A stretch of 64,000 bases of DNA from Enterobacter bugandensis (GTDB lineage: Bacteria > Pseudomonadota > Gammaproteobacteria > Enterobacterales > Enterobacteriaceae). The stretch spans positions 2,046,001 to 2,110,000 of the forward strand of contig NZ_LT992502.1 in the NCBI RefSeq assembly GCF_900324475.1, read 5' to 3'. Below, piece after piece: positions 33,734 to 41,857 of this stretch (the first letter of the stretch is position 1; the number at the start of each line of letters is the position of its first letter). The notes beneath the pieces were generated by a model. That model was not told the origin of the DNA. It worked only from the letters and a program-made list of their open reading frames with translations, and did not search any database. Made by a program: the position numbers and the translations under genes.

Positions 33734-33804
33734 TAAAAAAACAGAGTCTGCCCGACATCAGACAGACCCTATAGTACACACAGCAGTGCGTCCTTTCGCA
33801 AGTC
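33734..33804 (-). ncRNA. mcaS: Small RNA McaS (IsrA) homologue
   Basis: The minus strand between abgR and smrA contains CACTGCTGTGTGTACTATAG, then a terminator hairpin (GTCTG...CAGAC) and T7. This closely follows the 3' half of E. coli McaS (recalled as 'GCACTGCTGTGTGTACTGTAGAGTCTG...'), which occupies the same abgR-smrA interval. A perfect TATAAT lies at 33816-33811, giving a 5' end near 33804. The RNA would be ~71 nt against ~95 nt in E. coli, because the 5' stem-loop region is shorter. McaS is a CRP-dependent, Hfq-bound RNA acting on csgD, flhDC and pgaA. Confidence 0.8.
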
Positions 33805-33810
33805 CTGGGT

Positions 33811-33816
33811 ATTATA
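33811..33816 (-). promoter_or_regulatory. -10 box of mcaS
   Basis: TATAAT on the minus strand, about 7 nt before the inferred 5' end. No good -35 is visible 17 bp upstream (ACTAAA), consistent with an activator-dependent promoter such as the CRP-dependent one in E. coli. Confidence 0.65.
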
Positions 33817-34077
33817 TCCATGAGGCAGGTAAATTTAGTTATAACACCTTTCCCGAAAAATGAAAGGAAGGTGAATGACTGATTTTAGAAAAATTTAACG
33901 CAAATCACCTATTTTACTGTTGTTGGGGTTTTAGTTAAGTCAGGTTTAAGTACATTTTATAATGACTATATATATTCATCGGGTTAATATTTATCTCGTG
34001 CCTCATCTTCTAAGGGTTATTGAGACACCTGTCTGGCGCAGGTATAGTACAAGCCCAGATGTAGCCGGAGGATTTCC

Positions 34078-34641
34078 ATGAACCCTGACGACAAATCCCT
34101 TTTTCTTGACGCCATGGAGGATGTCCAGCCCCTGAAACGCTGCACCGATATCCACTGGCAGCAAAGCCGTAATACCCGGGCTCGCCAGGACATCGATACC
34201 GAACAGCTCGACAACTTTCTGACCCTGGGTTTCCTTGAGCTATTGCCGCTTGACGAGCCGCTGGCGTTCCAGCGCGAAGGCGTCCAGCAGGGCGTTATTG
34301 ATAAGCTGCGTTCGGGTAAATACTCCCGACAGGCCAGCTTAAATCTGTTGCGTCAGCCCGCTGAACGCTGCCGCCAGATGCTGTATTCCTTTATTCGCCA
34401 GGCCAGTCGTGACGGATTACGTAACCTCATCATCATCCACGGGAAAGGGCGCGAGCAAAATTCGCATCCTAATGTGGTGCGTAGCTATCTGGCACGCTGG
34501 TTAACCGAGTTCGAGGAAGTGCAGGCGTTCTGCGTGGCGCTGCCGCATCACGGCGGCAGCGGGGCTTGCTATGTTTCCCTGCGAAAATCCGACGACGCGA
34601 AGCAGGAGAACTGGGAACGGCACGCCAAGCGTAGCCGTTAG
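34078..34641 (+). CDS. smrA: SmrA, Smr-domain DNA endonuclease-like protein
   Basis: 187 aa, the length of E. coli SmrA (YdaL). The C-terminal Smr domain (~90-170) contains 'NLIIIHGKGREQNS' (HGKG motif) and 'VALPHHGGSGACYVSLR'. E. coli SmrA has DNA-nicking activity in vitro. It has a strong GGAGGA ribosome-binding sequence. E. coli dgcM and zntB, which follow smrA there, are not next to it here. Confidence 0.94.
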   Translation: MNPDDKSLFLDAMEDVQPLKRCTDIHWQQSRNTRARQDIDTEQLDNFLTLGFLELLPLDEPLAFQREGVQQGVIDKLRSGKYSRQASLNLLRQPAERCRQMLYSFIRQASRDGLRNLIIIHGKGREQNSHPNVVRSYLARWLTEFEEVQAFCVALPHHGGSGACYVSLRKSDDAKQENWERHAKRSR

Positions 34642-34668
34642 CGGGCGATATCTTCGCCCGCCTGAGGC

Positions 34669-36330
34669 TTAGAAGGTTTCCCAGTTACTGTCGGGGGTGG
34701 CGTTAGCCGTTGCCGGACGCAGCAGCTGCGGTGTTTTAACGTTGGCCGGGCGCGGGGCGGTGGCGTTTGCTTTACCGTTCAGACGAAACGCGGCCACGGC
34801 CTGACGCAGCTGTTCGGACTGATCTTCCAGCGCCGCTGCCGCCGTGGCGGACTGCTGCACCAGCGCGGCGTTTTGCTGCGTTACGCTGTCCATCTGCGAC
34901 ACGGCCAGGCTCACCTGCTCAATTCCGCGGCTCTGTTCATCCGATGCGGACGAAATCTCGCCCATGATATCGGTGACGCGGGTGACGGCGGCGACAATCT
35001 CCTTCATGGTCGCGCCCGCTTCGCTGACCTGCTCAGAACCGGTGTTCACCCGGCTGACGGAGTTCTCAATAAGCCCTTTGATCTCTTTGGCCGCCTGCGC
35101 GCTGCGGCTGGCCAGCGTACGAACTTCACCGGCGACAACCGCAAACCCGCGGCCTTGCTCGCCTGCGCGCGCGGCTTCCACCGCGGCGTTAAGCGCCAGA
35201 ATGTTGGTCTGGAACGCAATGCTGTCAATCACGCCGGTAATATGAGCGATTTGCTGCGAACTGTCGGCAATTTCGTTCATGGTGCGCACCACGTTATCCA
35301 CGACGTGGCCGCCGCGAGCCGCTGTTTCAGAGGCATTCTTCGCCAGCAGCGTCGCCTGACGGGCGTTATCGGAGTTCTGTTTAACCGTTGCGGTCAGCTC
35401 TTCCATGCTGGCGGCTGTCTCTTCGAGCGAGGAGGCCTGCTCTTCGGTGCGGGCGGAGAGATCGTTGCTCCCTGCGGCAATTTCACCCGCGCCGGTGTAG
35501 ATGGAGTCGGTGCTGCCGCGTACGGCGCTGACGGTCGTCACCAGCGACTGCTGCATCTCGTGCAGGCCAGCCGCCAGTTGGCCCATCTCATTGCGGCCAG
35601 AGAGGGTGATATCCTGCGTCAGATCGCCTCCCGCAATGGCGCGAATATGGTTCATGATGGCGTTGAGCGGTTTTAACAGCAGGTGCTGTAAACCCTGCCA
35701 GATCACCACCAGCACGGCGATAACGGCCAGGAAAATGGCTGCCAGCGTCCACTGCATCTGCGTGAAGCTGCTTTGGTTCTCTTCGGTTGCCGCCTTCAGC
35801 AGCGTGTTGTTTTCGGCGCGCCAGCGGTTATAGACCGCTTCCATGTCGTCCTGGGCCTGCTGAGCGTCCAGATCGCCATAGGCCTGGTAGTTGTCGGCAC
35901 GCAGATACTCAATCGACAAACGCATCACCTCGTGCATCTGATTCCATGACTTCTGCATCTCGTCGGTTAACGCCGCATTCTGGCCGTTAACCTGCGGCAT
36001 TTTCTGCCATTCTTTGTTATAGGCTTCAGCTTTAGCCAGCGAGTCGCCTGCGGTGCCGAGCAGTTTGTTAATCGCGGCAAGGGATGCCGGGTCGCGCTGG
36101 TTCTTCAGGTAGCGGATTGCCACGCGGGTGACGGTAACGCGCGTTTTCACCAGCGTGTTCACGCTGTCGCTCAGGCTTTCCTGCTGGGCATTCAGCACGC
36201 CGGAGTTCTGGAAGTTATGGCGATCGTTGCTGACGGCAGAGTAGAACAACCCTCCCGTGACAACTTGCAGCAGACAGAATATGGTGAGGGCAAAGATAAT
36301 TCCGGTAATCACGTGCAGATTTTTCAGCAT
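34669..36330 (-). CDS. Methyl-accepting chemotaxis protein, Tsr/Tar-type
   Basis: 553 aa. TM1 (~8-30), periplasmic four-helix ligand domain (~31-190), TM2 (~192-212), HAMP, and signalling hairpin with the invariant 'IDSIAFQTNILALNAAVEAA'. The C-terminal NWETF pentapeptide tethers CheR/CheB, so this is a high-abundance-type receptor. In the ligand domain, 'TRVTVTRVAIRY' aligns with the Tsr 'TRNTLNRAGIRY' segment; the Asn of the amino-acid-binding site (Asn68 in Tsr) is Thr here, so the ligand may not be serine or aspartate. Confidence 0.92.
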   Translation of the reverse strand: MLKNLHVITGIIFALTIFCLLQVVTGGLFYSAVSNDRHNFQNSGVLNAQQESLSDSVNTLVKTRVTVTRVAIRYLKNQRDPASLAAINKLLGTAGDSLAKAEAYNKEWQKMPQVNGQNAALTDEMQKSWNQMHEVMRLSIEYLRADNYQAYGDLDAQQAQDDMEAVYNRWRAENNTLLKAATEENQSSFTQMQWTLAAIFLAVIAVLVVIWQGLQHLLLKPLNAIMNHIRAIAGGDLTQDITLSGRNEMGQLAAGLHEMQQSLVTTVSAVRGSTDSIYTGAGEIAAGSNDLSARTEEQASSLEETAASMEELTATVKQNSDNARQATLLAKNASETAARGGHVVDNVVRTMNEIADSSQQIAHITGVIDSIAFQTNILALNAAVEAARAGEQGRGFAVVAGEVRTLASRSAQAAKEIKGLIENSVSRVNTGSEQVSEAGATMKEIVAAVTRVTDIMGEISSASDEQSRGIEQVSLAVSQMDSVTQQNAALVQQSATAAAALEDQSEQLRQAVAAFRLNGKANATAPRPANVKTPQLLRPATANATPDSNWETF

Positions 36331-36473
36331 AGCGGTCGTCCGTTAGAAAAGATGCAGAGGTACACCCATACTATCGTCGTATAGAATTTAAACTTTAATT
36401 TAACTCGCGCTTAACTTAGGGCTTCGGTCAGGAACCTGTTGTAAATCCGGATCATTTTATGAGGAAGGTTAAC

Positions 36474-37340
36474 ATGAGCAGCATTGATAAAAGCGGGACG
36501 TACGCGCTAGGAACGCGAACGGTTAAACGACTGGGCTACGGGGCAATGCAGCTTGCCGGGCCGGGCGTATTTGGCCCGCCGAAGGATAAACAGGCCGCGC
36601 TGGACGTGCTGCGCGAAGCCGTGGCGGCGGGTGTGAATCATATCGATACCAGCGATTTTTACGGCCCGCATGTGACGAACCAGCTGATCCGCGAGGCGCT
36701 TCATCCTTACCGGGACGATCTTACCCTCGTCACCAAGATCGGTGCCCGTCGCGATGACAAAGGGGCCTGGCTGCCGGCCTTTTCCGCGCAGGAGCTGACC
36801 CAGGCGGTGCATGACAACCTGCGCAACCTGAAGCTGGATGTGCTGGACGTGGTGAACCTGCGGATCATGTTTAGCGCACACGGCCCGGCAGAAGGATCGA
36901 TTGCTGAACCGCTTTCCACCCTCGCAGAATTACAGCAGCAGGGGCTGGTACGCCACATTGGTCTGAGCAACGTCACGGCCACGCAGGTGGCGGAAGCGCG
37001 GAAGATGGTGCAGGTCGTCTGCGTGCAGAACATGTACAACATTGTGAACCGTGGCGACGATGCGCTGGTGGATTTACTGGCGCAGCAGGGGATTGCGTAT
37101 GTGCCGTTCTTCCCGTTGGGAGGCTTCACGCCACTGCAGTCCACCGGCCTGCAGGCCGTCGCGGATTCCCTGGGCGCAACGGCGATGCAGGTTGCGCTGG
37201 CATGGCTGCTGCAACGGTCGCCGAACATCCTGCTGATCCCCGGCACGTCATCCGTGGCGCATCTGCGGCAAAACCTCGCGGCGGGAGAGGTGCAATTGCC
37301 GCCTGAAGCACTTGAAAAACTGAATGCGCTGATGGGTTAA
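36474..37340 (+). CDS. pdxI: Aldo/keto reductase, PdxI (YdbC)-like
   Basis: 288 aa from the ATG at 36474, with AGGAAGG at good spacing; an ATG 15 nt upstream overlaps that ribosome-binding sequence. AKR motifs: 'VNHIDTSDFYGPHVTN' with catalytic Asp/Tyr, Lys in 'VTKIGAR', 'GLSNVT', and the C-terminal NADPH-site 'IPGTSSVAHLRQNLAAGE'. Closest recalled relative is E. coli YdbC/PdxI, which reduces pyridoxal to pyridoxine. Confidence 0.88.
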   Translation: MSSIDKSGTYALGTRTVKRLGYGAMQLAGPGVFGPPKDKQAALDVLREAVAAGVNHIDTSDFYGPHVTNQLIREALHPYRDDLTLVTKIGARRDDKGAWLPAFSAQELTQAVHDNLRNLKLDVLDVVNLRIMFSAHGPAEGSIAEPLSTLAELQQQGLVRHIGLSNVTATQVAEARKMVQVVCVQNMYNIVNRGDDALVDLLAQQGIAYVPFFPLGGFTPLQSTGLQAVADSLGATAMQVALAWLLQRSPNILLIPGTSSVAHLRQNLAAGEVQLPPEALEKLNALMG

Positions 37341-37386
37341 TCACAGCATGGGCAAAGCCGGAAGGACACTTCCAGGCTTTGCCTGC

Positions 37387-37587
37387 TCAGACTCCGCATT
37401 GACTTTTTTGTCTGTGAAGCGCTAACGCTTCTGCCACAATTTCCTGCTTGCTTTTTCGCGTCTCAAAGGCGGTGATTCTGATGTATTCCATCAGGTCAGG
37501 CTCAATGCGGGCGCTCAACATCCTGAGATCGGCCTCCTTTGCTAAACCGCGGGCAACTCGCTTGTCGGGATAGTCACGGGCTGGCAT
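37387..37587 (-). CDS. Ribbon-helix-helix DNA-binding protein
   Basis: 66 aa. The C-terminal half ('LSARIEPDLMEYIRITAFET' then 'RKSKQEIVAEALALH') is a typical RHH/CopG-Arc strand-helix-helix unit, preceded by a basic flexible N-terminus as in ParG or Omega. A GGAGGA ribosome-binding sequence supports expression. No toxin partner is adjacent. It is divergent from umuDC, with an AT-rich phased repeat region just upstream that could be its operator. Confidence 0.8.
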   Translation of the reverse strand: MPARDYPDKRVARGLAKEADLRMLSARIEPDLMEYIRITAFETRKSKQEIVAEALALHRQKSQCGV

Positions 37588-37660
37588 AGAAAACGTCCTC
37601 CAAAAGTCTTGATAATTCGTGCCCTAAAATATGCGTCATTCTGATATCGAAGTCAATTAA

Positions 37661-37742
37661 TAGTGTTTGCATAGTGATTTTATGATCTTTTTTCACATAA
37701 AGTGATTTTGAAGTGTTTTCTAATGACTTTTTTATGACTTTT
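37661..37742. repeat. Phased iterated TGAYTTTT-like motifs / T-tracts
   Basis: TG(A/T)(T/C)TTT-like motifs recur with TG at 37664, 37675, 37683, 37703, 37714, 37724 and 37735, mostly 10-11 bp apart, i.e. on one face of the helix. The array suits co-operative RHH binding, and the phased T-tracts also predict intrinsic DNA curvature. Confidence 0.55.
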
Positions 37743-37857
37743 GGTTGGCCCATCTGCGATCGCCAGCAGGAGAGGTTGCTAAATTAAATCCGCTCAAACT
37801 TCAACGCGTTTGCGGTCTTTGTCGGAAATGACCTTGATCCTGTGCCGTAATCCGTAA

Positions 37858-37877
37858 TACTGTGTTTATATACAGTA
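37858..37877. promoter_or_regulatory. LexA (SOS) box of umuDC
   Basis: TACTGTGTTTATATACAGTA fits the LexA consensus perfectly (TACTG-N10-CAGTA), 19 bp upstream of the umuD start. Confidence 0.96.
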
Positions 37878-37896
37878 TCTGGCGGGAAAGGCATTT

Positions 37897-38331
37897 ATGG
37901 ACACTCTCTTTTCTTATCATCCAAAGCAACTTATTGAATTACCTTTATATCTTGAGCGTGTTGCCTGTGGCTTTCCAAGCCCTGCGCAGGATTATGTGGA
38001 GGATCGTCTCGATCTTAACCGGCTGGCGGTCAGGCACCCCAGTGCGACCTACTTTATCAAAGTGAGCGGGGACTCCATGATCGGCGCAGGGATTAGCGAC
38101 GGCGATCTGCTGGTGGTAGACCGCTCGTTAAATGCCGAGCACGGGGACATTGTTGTGGCGTCGGTCGGCGGCGAGTTTACGGTGAAAGAGCTACAGACCC
38201 GCCCGGTTCTGCGGCTGCTGCCGCGTAATGCCCGCTATCAGCCGATCGCCTTTCAGTCCGAAGAGGAGCTGCAAATCTTCGGTGTCGTCACTCATACGCT
38301 CAAAACGCATAAACATGTTCGCGCTGGTTGA
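37897..38331 (+). CDS. umuD: Translesion polymerase V subunit UmuD
   Basis: 144 aa. The self-cleavage site Cys24-Gly25 and the Ser60/Lys97 dyad (in 'SGDSM' and 'EFTVKEL') occupy exactly the E. coli positions. RecA-stimulated cleavage yields UmuD', which binds UmuC to form Pol V. A LexA box controls the operon. The 3' end overlaps umuC by 17 nt, implying coupled translation. The C-terminus is slightly longer than in E. coli (139 aa). Confidence 0.96.
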   Translation: MDTLFSYHPKQLIELPLYLERVACGFPSPAQDYVEDRLDLNRLAVRHPSATYFIKVSGDSMIGAGISDGDLLVVDRSLNAEHGDIVVASVGGEFTVKELQTRPVLRLLPRNARYQPIAFQSEEELQIFGVVTHTLKTHKHVRAG

Positions 38332-39577
38332 TGTGAATAGCTTCTATGCCTCCTGCGAGAGGGTGTTTCGCCCCGATCTGGTGGGTAAGCCCATCGTGGT
38401 GGTGTCCAATAACGACGGCTGTATTATTTCGCTGTCGCGGGAGGCAAAGCAGTTCGGCATAAAAATGGGGGAGCCCTATTTTAAATTCAAAGAGAAGGGG
38501 TATCCGTCGCGGGTTTACGTCTTTAGCTCCAACTATGCGCTGTATGCCGATCTCAGCAGCCGGGTGATGCAGACGCTGACCGATCTCGCGCCGGCCATTG
38601 AGATCTACTCCATCGATGAAGCATTTGTGAACGTTTCGGGTGTCAGCAACTGCATCTCGCTGGAAGCATTCGGTCATCAGATGCGTACGCAGGTCTTTAA
38701 AAACACAGGCTTAAGCGTGGGCGTCGGGATTGCGCCGACTAAAACGCTGGCGAAGCTGGCCAACTATGCGGCGAAGCGGTGGTCAGCCACCGGTGGCGTG
38801 GTCGATCTCTCGGATCGTGGACGGCAGCGTAAGCTGCTGGCAAAGGTTCCGGTGGAGGAGGTGTGGGGCGTAGGACGACGCATCACGAAAAAGCTTAACG
38901 CGATGGGGATAACCACGGCGCTGGAGCTGGCGGAAGCGTCATCCTGGGTCATCCGCAAACATTTTAACGTGGTAATGGAGCGCACGGCGCGCGAGCTTCG
39001 AGGTGAGCCCTGCCTCGATCTGGAAGAGTTTACTCCCACGAAGCAGCAAATTATCTGTAGTCGTTCGTTTGGACACCGTATTACGCAGTACGAGGAGATG
39101 CATCAGGCCATTTGCGCCTATGCAGAACGTGCTGCGGAAAAACTGCGTGGCGAGCATCAGTATTGCCGCTTTATCAGCGTGTTTGTGCGCACCAGCCCGC
39201 ATGCCGACAACGAAATTTATTACGGGAATCAGGCTTCCGTCACCCTGATGACGCCCACCAATGATTCGCGCGATATCATTCGTGCCGCCACTGAGGCGCT
39301 GGGTCGTATCTGGCTTGACGGATATCGCTATATGAAAGCGGGGGTGATGCTGGCAGACTTTTTCAGCAGCGGCGTTGCCCAGCTGAATTTGTTTGACGAT
39401 AACCGCCCGAGCGCCAACAGCGCCGCGCTGATGCAAACCATCGACAGCTTAAATCATTCCGGCAAAGGGAAAATATGGTTTGCCGGGCAGGGGATTGAGA
39501 AAGCCTGGGCGATGAAGCGGGAGATGCTGTCACCGGCCTATACGACGCGGTACGCGGATTTGCCGGTAGCGAGATGA
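38315..39577 (+). CDS. umuC: Translesion DNA polymerase V catalytic subunit UmuC
   Basis: 420 aa Y-family polymerase from the ATG at 38315 inside the umuD 3' end. Catalytic motifs: '[17 protein letters not shown]' (first Asp) and '[12 protein letters not shown]' (~100, Asp-Glu). Palm, thumb and little-finger domains follow, then a UmuC-specific C-terminal region with 'QLNLFDD', a clamp-binding motif. It performs error-prone bypass during SOS. Confidence 0.96.
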   Translation: MFALVDVNSFYASCERVFRPDLVGKPIVVVSNNDGCIISLSREAKQFGIKMGEPYFKFKEKGYPSRVYVFSSNYALYADLSSRVMQTLTDLAPAIEIYSIDEAFVNVSGVSNCISLEAFGHQMRTQVFKNTGLSVGVGIAPTKTLAKLANYAAKRWSATGGVVDLSDRGRQRKLLAKVPVEEVWGVGRRITKKLNAMGITTALELAEASSWVIRKHFNVVMERTARELRGEPCLDLEEFTPTKQQIICSRSFGHRITQYEEMHQAICAYAERAAEKLRGEHQYCRFISVFVRTSPHADNEIYYGNQASVTLMTPTNDSRDIIRAATEALGRIWLDGYRYMKAGVMLADFFSSGVAQLNLFDDNRPSANSAALMQTIDSLNHSGKGKIWFAGQGIEKAWAMKREMLSPAYTTRYADLPVAR

Positions 39578-39660
39578 AAGGCGGCTATGTGTGACAAAGA
39601 GCCGAAGACGGTTTACGGACGCCGCTCCTGTGCAGCGTCCATAGCATCAGGGTTAAGGGC

Positions 39661-40641
39661 TTACTCAACCGTTAACGCATCGACAACCTCGACCACGCTT
39701 CTCACGCTGCGGATATTCCCGATCCCCGTGCCGAGCGCGATATAACCTTCATCGGTGTTATTTTCCAGCATGCCCAGGCGCAGGCCCCGCAATCCTCCCA
39801 TCGCCTTGCCCAGCGCTTCATTGCTTGCGCCAGCTTTATCCATCGCCGCCAGTTTATCCGCCAGCTTGCCGGGGAGAGAACAATAGTAGTGAGGGACGGT
39901 GCGGAAAAGCAGCAGGTCCAGGCCGTTGGCGGCAACAATTTTCTCTTTGACCTCCTGCGGCACGCGGCTTTCTACGGTACTGATAAAGACCGAACCGGCA
40001 AACACGCCTTCCGCACCTAACGCATGCGCCGCTCTGGCGGTGCGGCGATCGGTAATACCGCCCGCCGCCATCACCGGAACATGCTTCACGGCATCGGCAA
40101 TCAGCGGCACGATGGAAAAGGTACCCAGCGCCGTTGCGGGTAGCGTCCCGCCCTCGTCAAAACCGGTGGCGACGATAATGTCTGCTCCCATTTTTTCAGC
40201 CAGAAGGGTGTTCTCCGGCGTGGGATTGATGTCGCGGTAGATAATGGCGATACCCGCCTCTTTTAACTCATTGAACAGCGCAGGAATAATGCTGCCTTCA
40301 CCATAGCCCGTATACACCACGGCCCTGACGCCTTCCTCTTTTATCACCTTAAGAATTGGCCCGGTCCAGACGTCGTTAACGGCGGTGGGGATCAGGTTCA
40401 CGCCGAAGGGTTTTTCGGTCAGCCGTTTGGTTTTGCGAATTTCTTCCCGCATTTTTTCGGCGGTTTCTTCCGGCGTGGAGACCGCGGTATCGGCGGTTAA
40501 CCCTGCGTTGGGGCCGAGCACGCCGAGTCCTCCTGCATTGCTGACCGCGGCCACTAAACGGGCATCAGTAAGCCAGGATAACGGTCCCTGAATAACAGGC
40601 TTTTCGATCCCCAGGATCTGACAGATACGGTTATTTTTCAT
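39661..40641 (-). CDS. Nitronate monooxygenase family flavoprotein
   Basis: 326 aa TIM-barrel FMN enzyme of the 2-nitropropane dioxygenase / FabK superfamily. Visible: 'PVIQGPLSWLTDARLVAAVSNAGGLGVLG' region (~15-45), 'GADIIVATGFDEGG' (~155) and 'VMAAGGITDRRTARAAHALGAEGVFAG' phosphate-binding loop (~190). It probably oxidises alkyl nitronates such as propionate-3-nitronate. It is divergent from a LysR regulator that likely controls it. Confidence 0.85.
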   Translation of the reverse strand: MKNNRICQILGIEKPVIQGPLSWLTDARLVAAVSNAGGLGVLGPNAGLTADTAVSTPEETAEKMREEIRKTKRLTEKPFGVNLIPTAVNDVWTGPILKVIKEEGVRAVVYTGYGEGSIIPALFNELKEAGIAIIYRDINPTPENTLLAEKMGADIIVATGFDEGGTLPATALGTFSIVPLIADAVKHVPVMAAGGITDRRTARAAHALGAEGVFAGSVFISTVESRVPQEVKEKIVAANGLDLLLFRTVPHYYCSLPGKLADKLAAMDKAGASNEALGKAMGGLRGLRLGMLENNTDEGYIALGTGIGNIRSVRSVVEVVDALTVE

Positions 40642-40777
40642 AGCAGAACATTCCTCACGTTTGAATGGAGGAGAGTGTAGGGCGGAAGATTGTTAGGAAA
40701 AATAGCCAAAAAGATTCATCACTGTTATAAAATAAGTAACAATCCTGACATTCCTGTGACGGCAAAAGAGACAACCA

Positions 40778-41662
40778 ATGCAACTAAATCTCTTTGAATC
40801 GATTAGAGTTTTCATTGAAATTGTCGAGTCGGGCAGCCTGACCCAGGCGGCGGAAAATCTGCAGATCCACCGTCCGGCGGTCACCAAAGCGTTACAGCAT
40901 CTGGAGCAGCACAGCGGCACGCGTTTGCTGCAGAGAACAACGCGGCGGATTAGCCTGACGCCGGACGGCGAGGCGTTTTATCGCCGAAGTAAACCCCTGC
41001 TGGCGCAGGCGGACGATTTACTGGAGTCGTTTGGCACTGGCCGGGCAATACACGGTCAGTTGCGGGTGGATATGCCCATCGCTTTTGCGGCGCTGAGGGT
41101 CATACCCAACCTGCCGGATTTTTATCGGCAGCATCCTGAAATCGACATCATACTGAGCAGCTCTGACCGCCGTCGGGATATGCTGCGCGATGGCCTGGAC
41201 TGCGTGCTGCGAGTGGGGGAGCTGGACGATGGTGACTATGTCGCGCGCAAAATCGGGAACATTAAAATCACGACCTGTGCCAGCCCGGCCTGGCTGGCAA
41301 AACACGGTACGCCAGAAACGCTGGATGATTTATACAAACATCAGGCCATCAACTGGATTAATAACAACAGCAGAAAAATTCAACCCTGGACGTTTACTAC
41401 GCCAGAAGGCATTGCGGAAATAACGCTGCCCGGCAAGCTGGTCGTGGATAACTCCGAAGCCTACATCGCGGCGGGCCTGGCCGGGTTAGGGTTAATACAG
41501 GGGATGAATCTTTTTCTGCAGCCCTATATTGACCGCGGCCAACTGGTTGAAGTGTTACCGGAGCATCGCTCCCCGGATCGTAAATTGTCGCTTCTCTATC
41601 CACACCGCCATCTCTCCCGCAAGGTGCGGGCCTTTACCGAGTGGCTGGAAAGTTTAGTGTAA
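40778..41662 (+). CDS. LysR-family transcriptional regulator
   Basis: 294 aa. HTH 'IVESGSLTQAAENLQIHRPA' (~14-33) and a substrate-binding domain of the CrgA/PA0477 type ('VARKIGNIKITTCASPAWLA'). It is divergent from the nitronate monooxygenase gene with a 136-bp gap. Probably a local regulator of that gene; inducer unknown. Confidence 0.88.
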   Translation: MQLNLFESIRVFIEIVESGSLTQAAENLQIHRPAVTKALQHLEQHSGTRLLQRTTRRISLTPDGEAFYRRSKPLLAQADDLLESFGTGRAIHGQLRVDMPIAFAALRVIPNLPDFYRQHPEIDIILSSSDRRRDMLRDGLDCVLRVGELDDGDYVARKIGNIKITTCASPAWLAKHGTPETLDDLYKHQAINWINNNSRKIQPWTFTTPEGIAEITLPGKLVVDNSEAYIAAGLAGLGLIQGMNLFLQPYIDRGQLVEVLPEHRSPDRKLSLLYPHRHLSRKVRAFTEWLESLV

Positions 41663-41857
41663 AACCGCCACCGGAGAGGAGCCCGCCAGTTCATGACACC
41701 GCGCGCCAGTCTGTTTCATGGCATTCAGCAGGTGAGGCGTGGGTTCGTTTGCGCAGTTTAGCCGCAGCAGCTGACGGAGGATGAGATCCCCCGGATCCTG
41801 AGGAACCGTTTTGCGCTGACTGCTGTGTAATCTGCCGGGGAACGATTGAGCCTCAGC
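41654..41857 (-). other. 67-codon open extension in frame after the RND permease stop
   Basis: After the permease TGA the same frame stays open for 67 codons to a TAA overlapping the end of the LysR gene. It has no early start codon; the first ATG is at codon 47. Segments such as 'GDLILRQLLRLNCANEPTP' look protein-like. It may be a remnant of a longer or separate 3' gene, or chance openness in GC-rich DNA. Confidence 0.25.

Noticed and set aside
39600..39660. GGACGC...GCGTCC stem downstream of umuC as a terminator
   Set aside because: Only 6 bp with a long loop and no T-tract on either strand.
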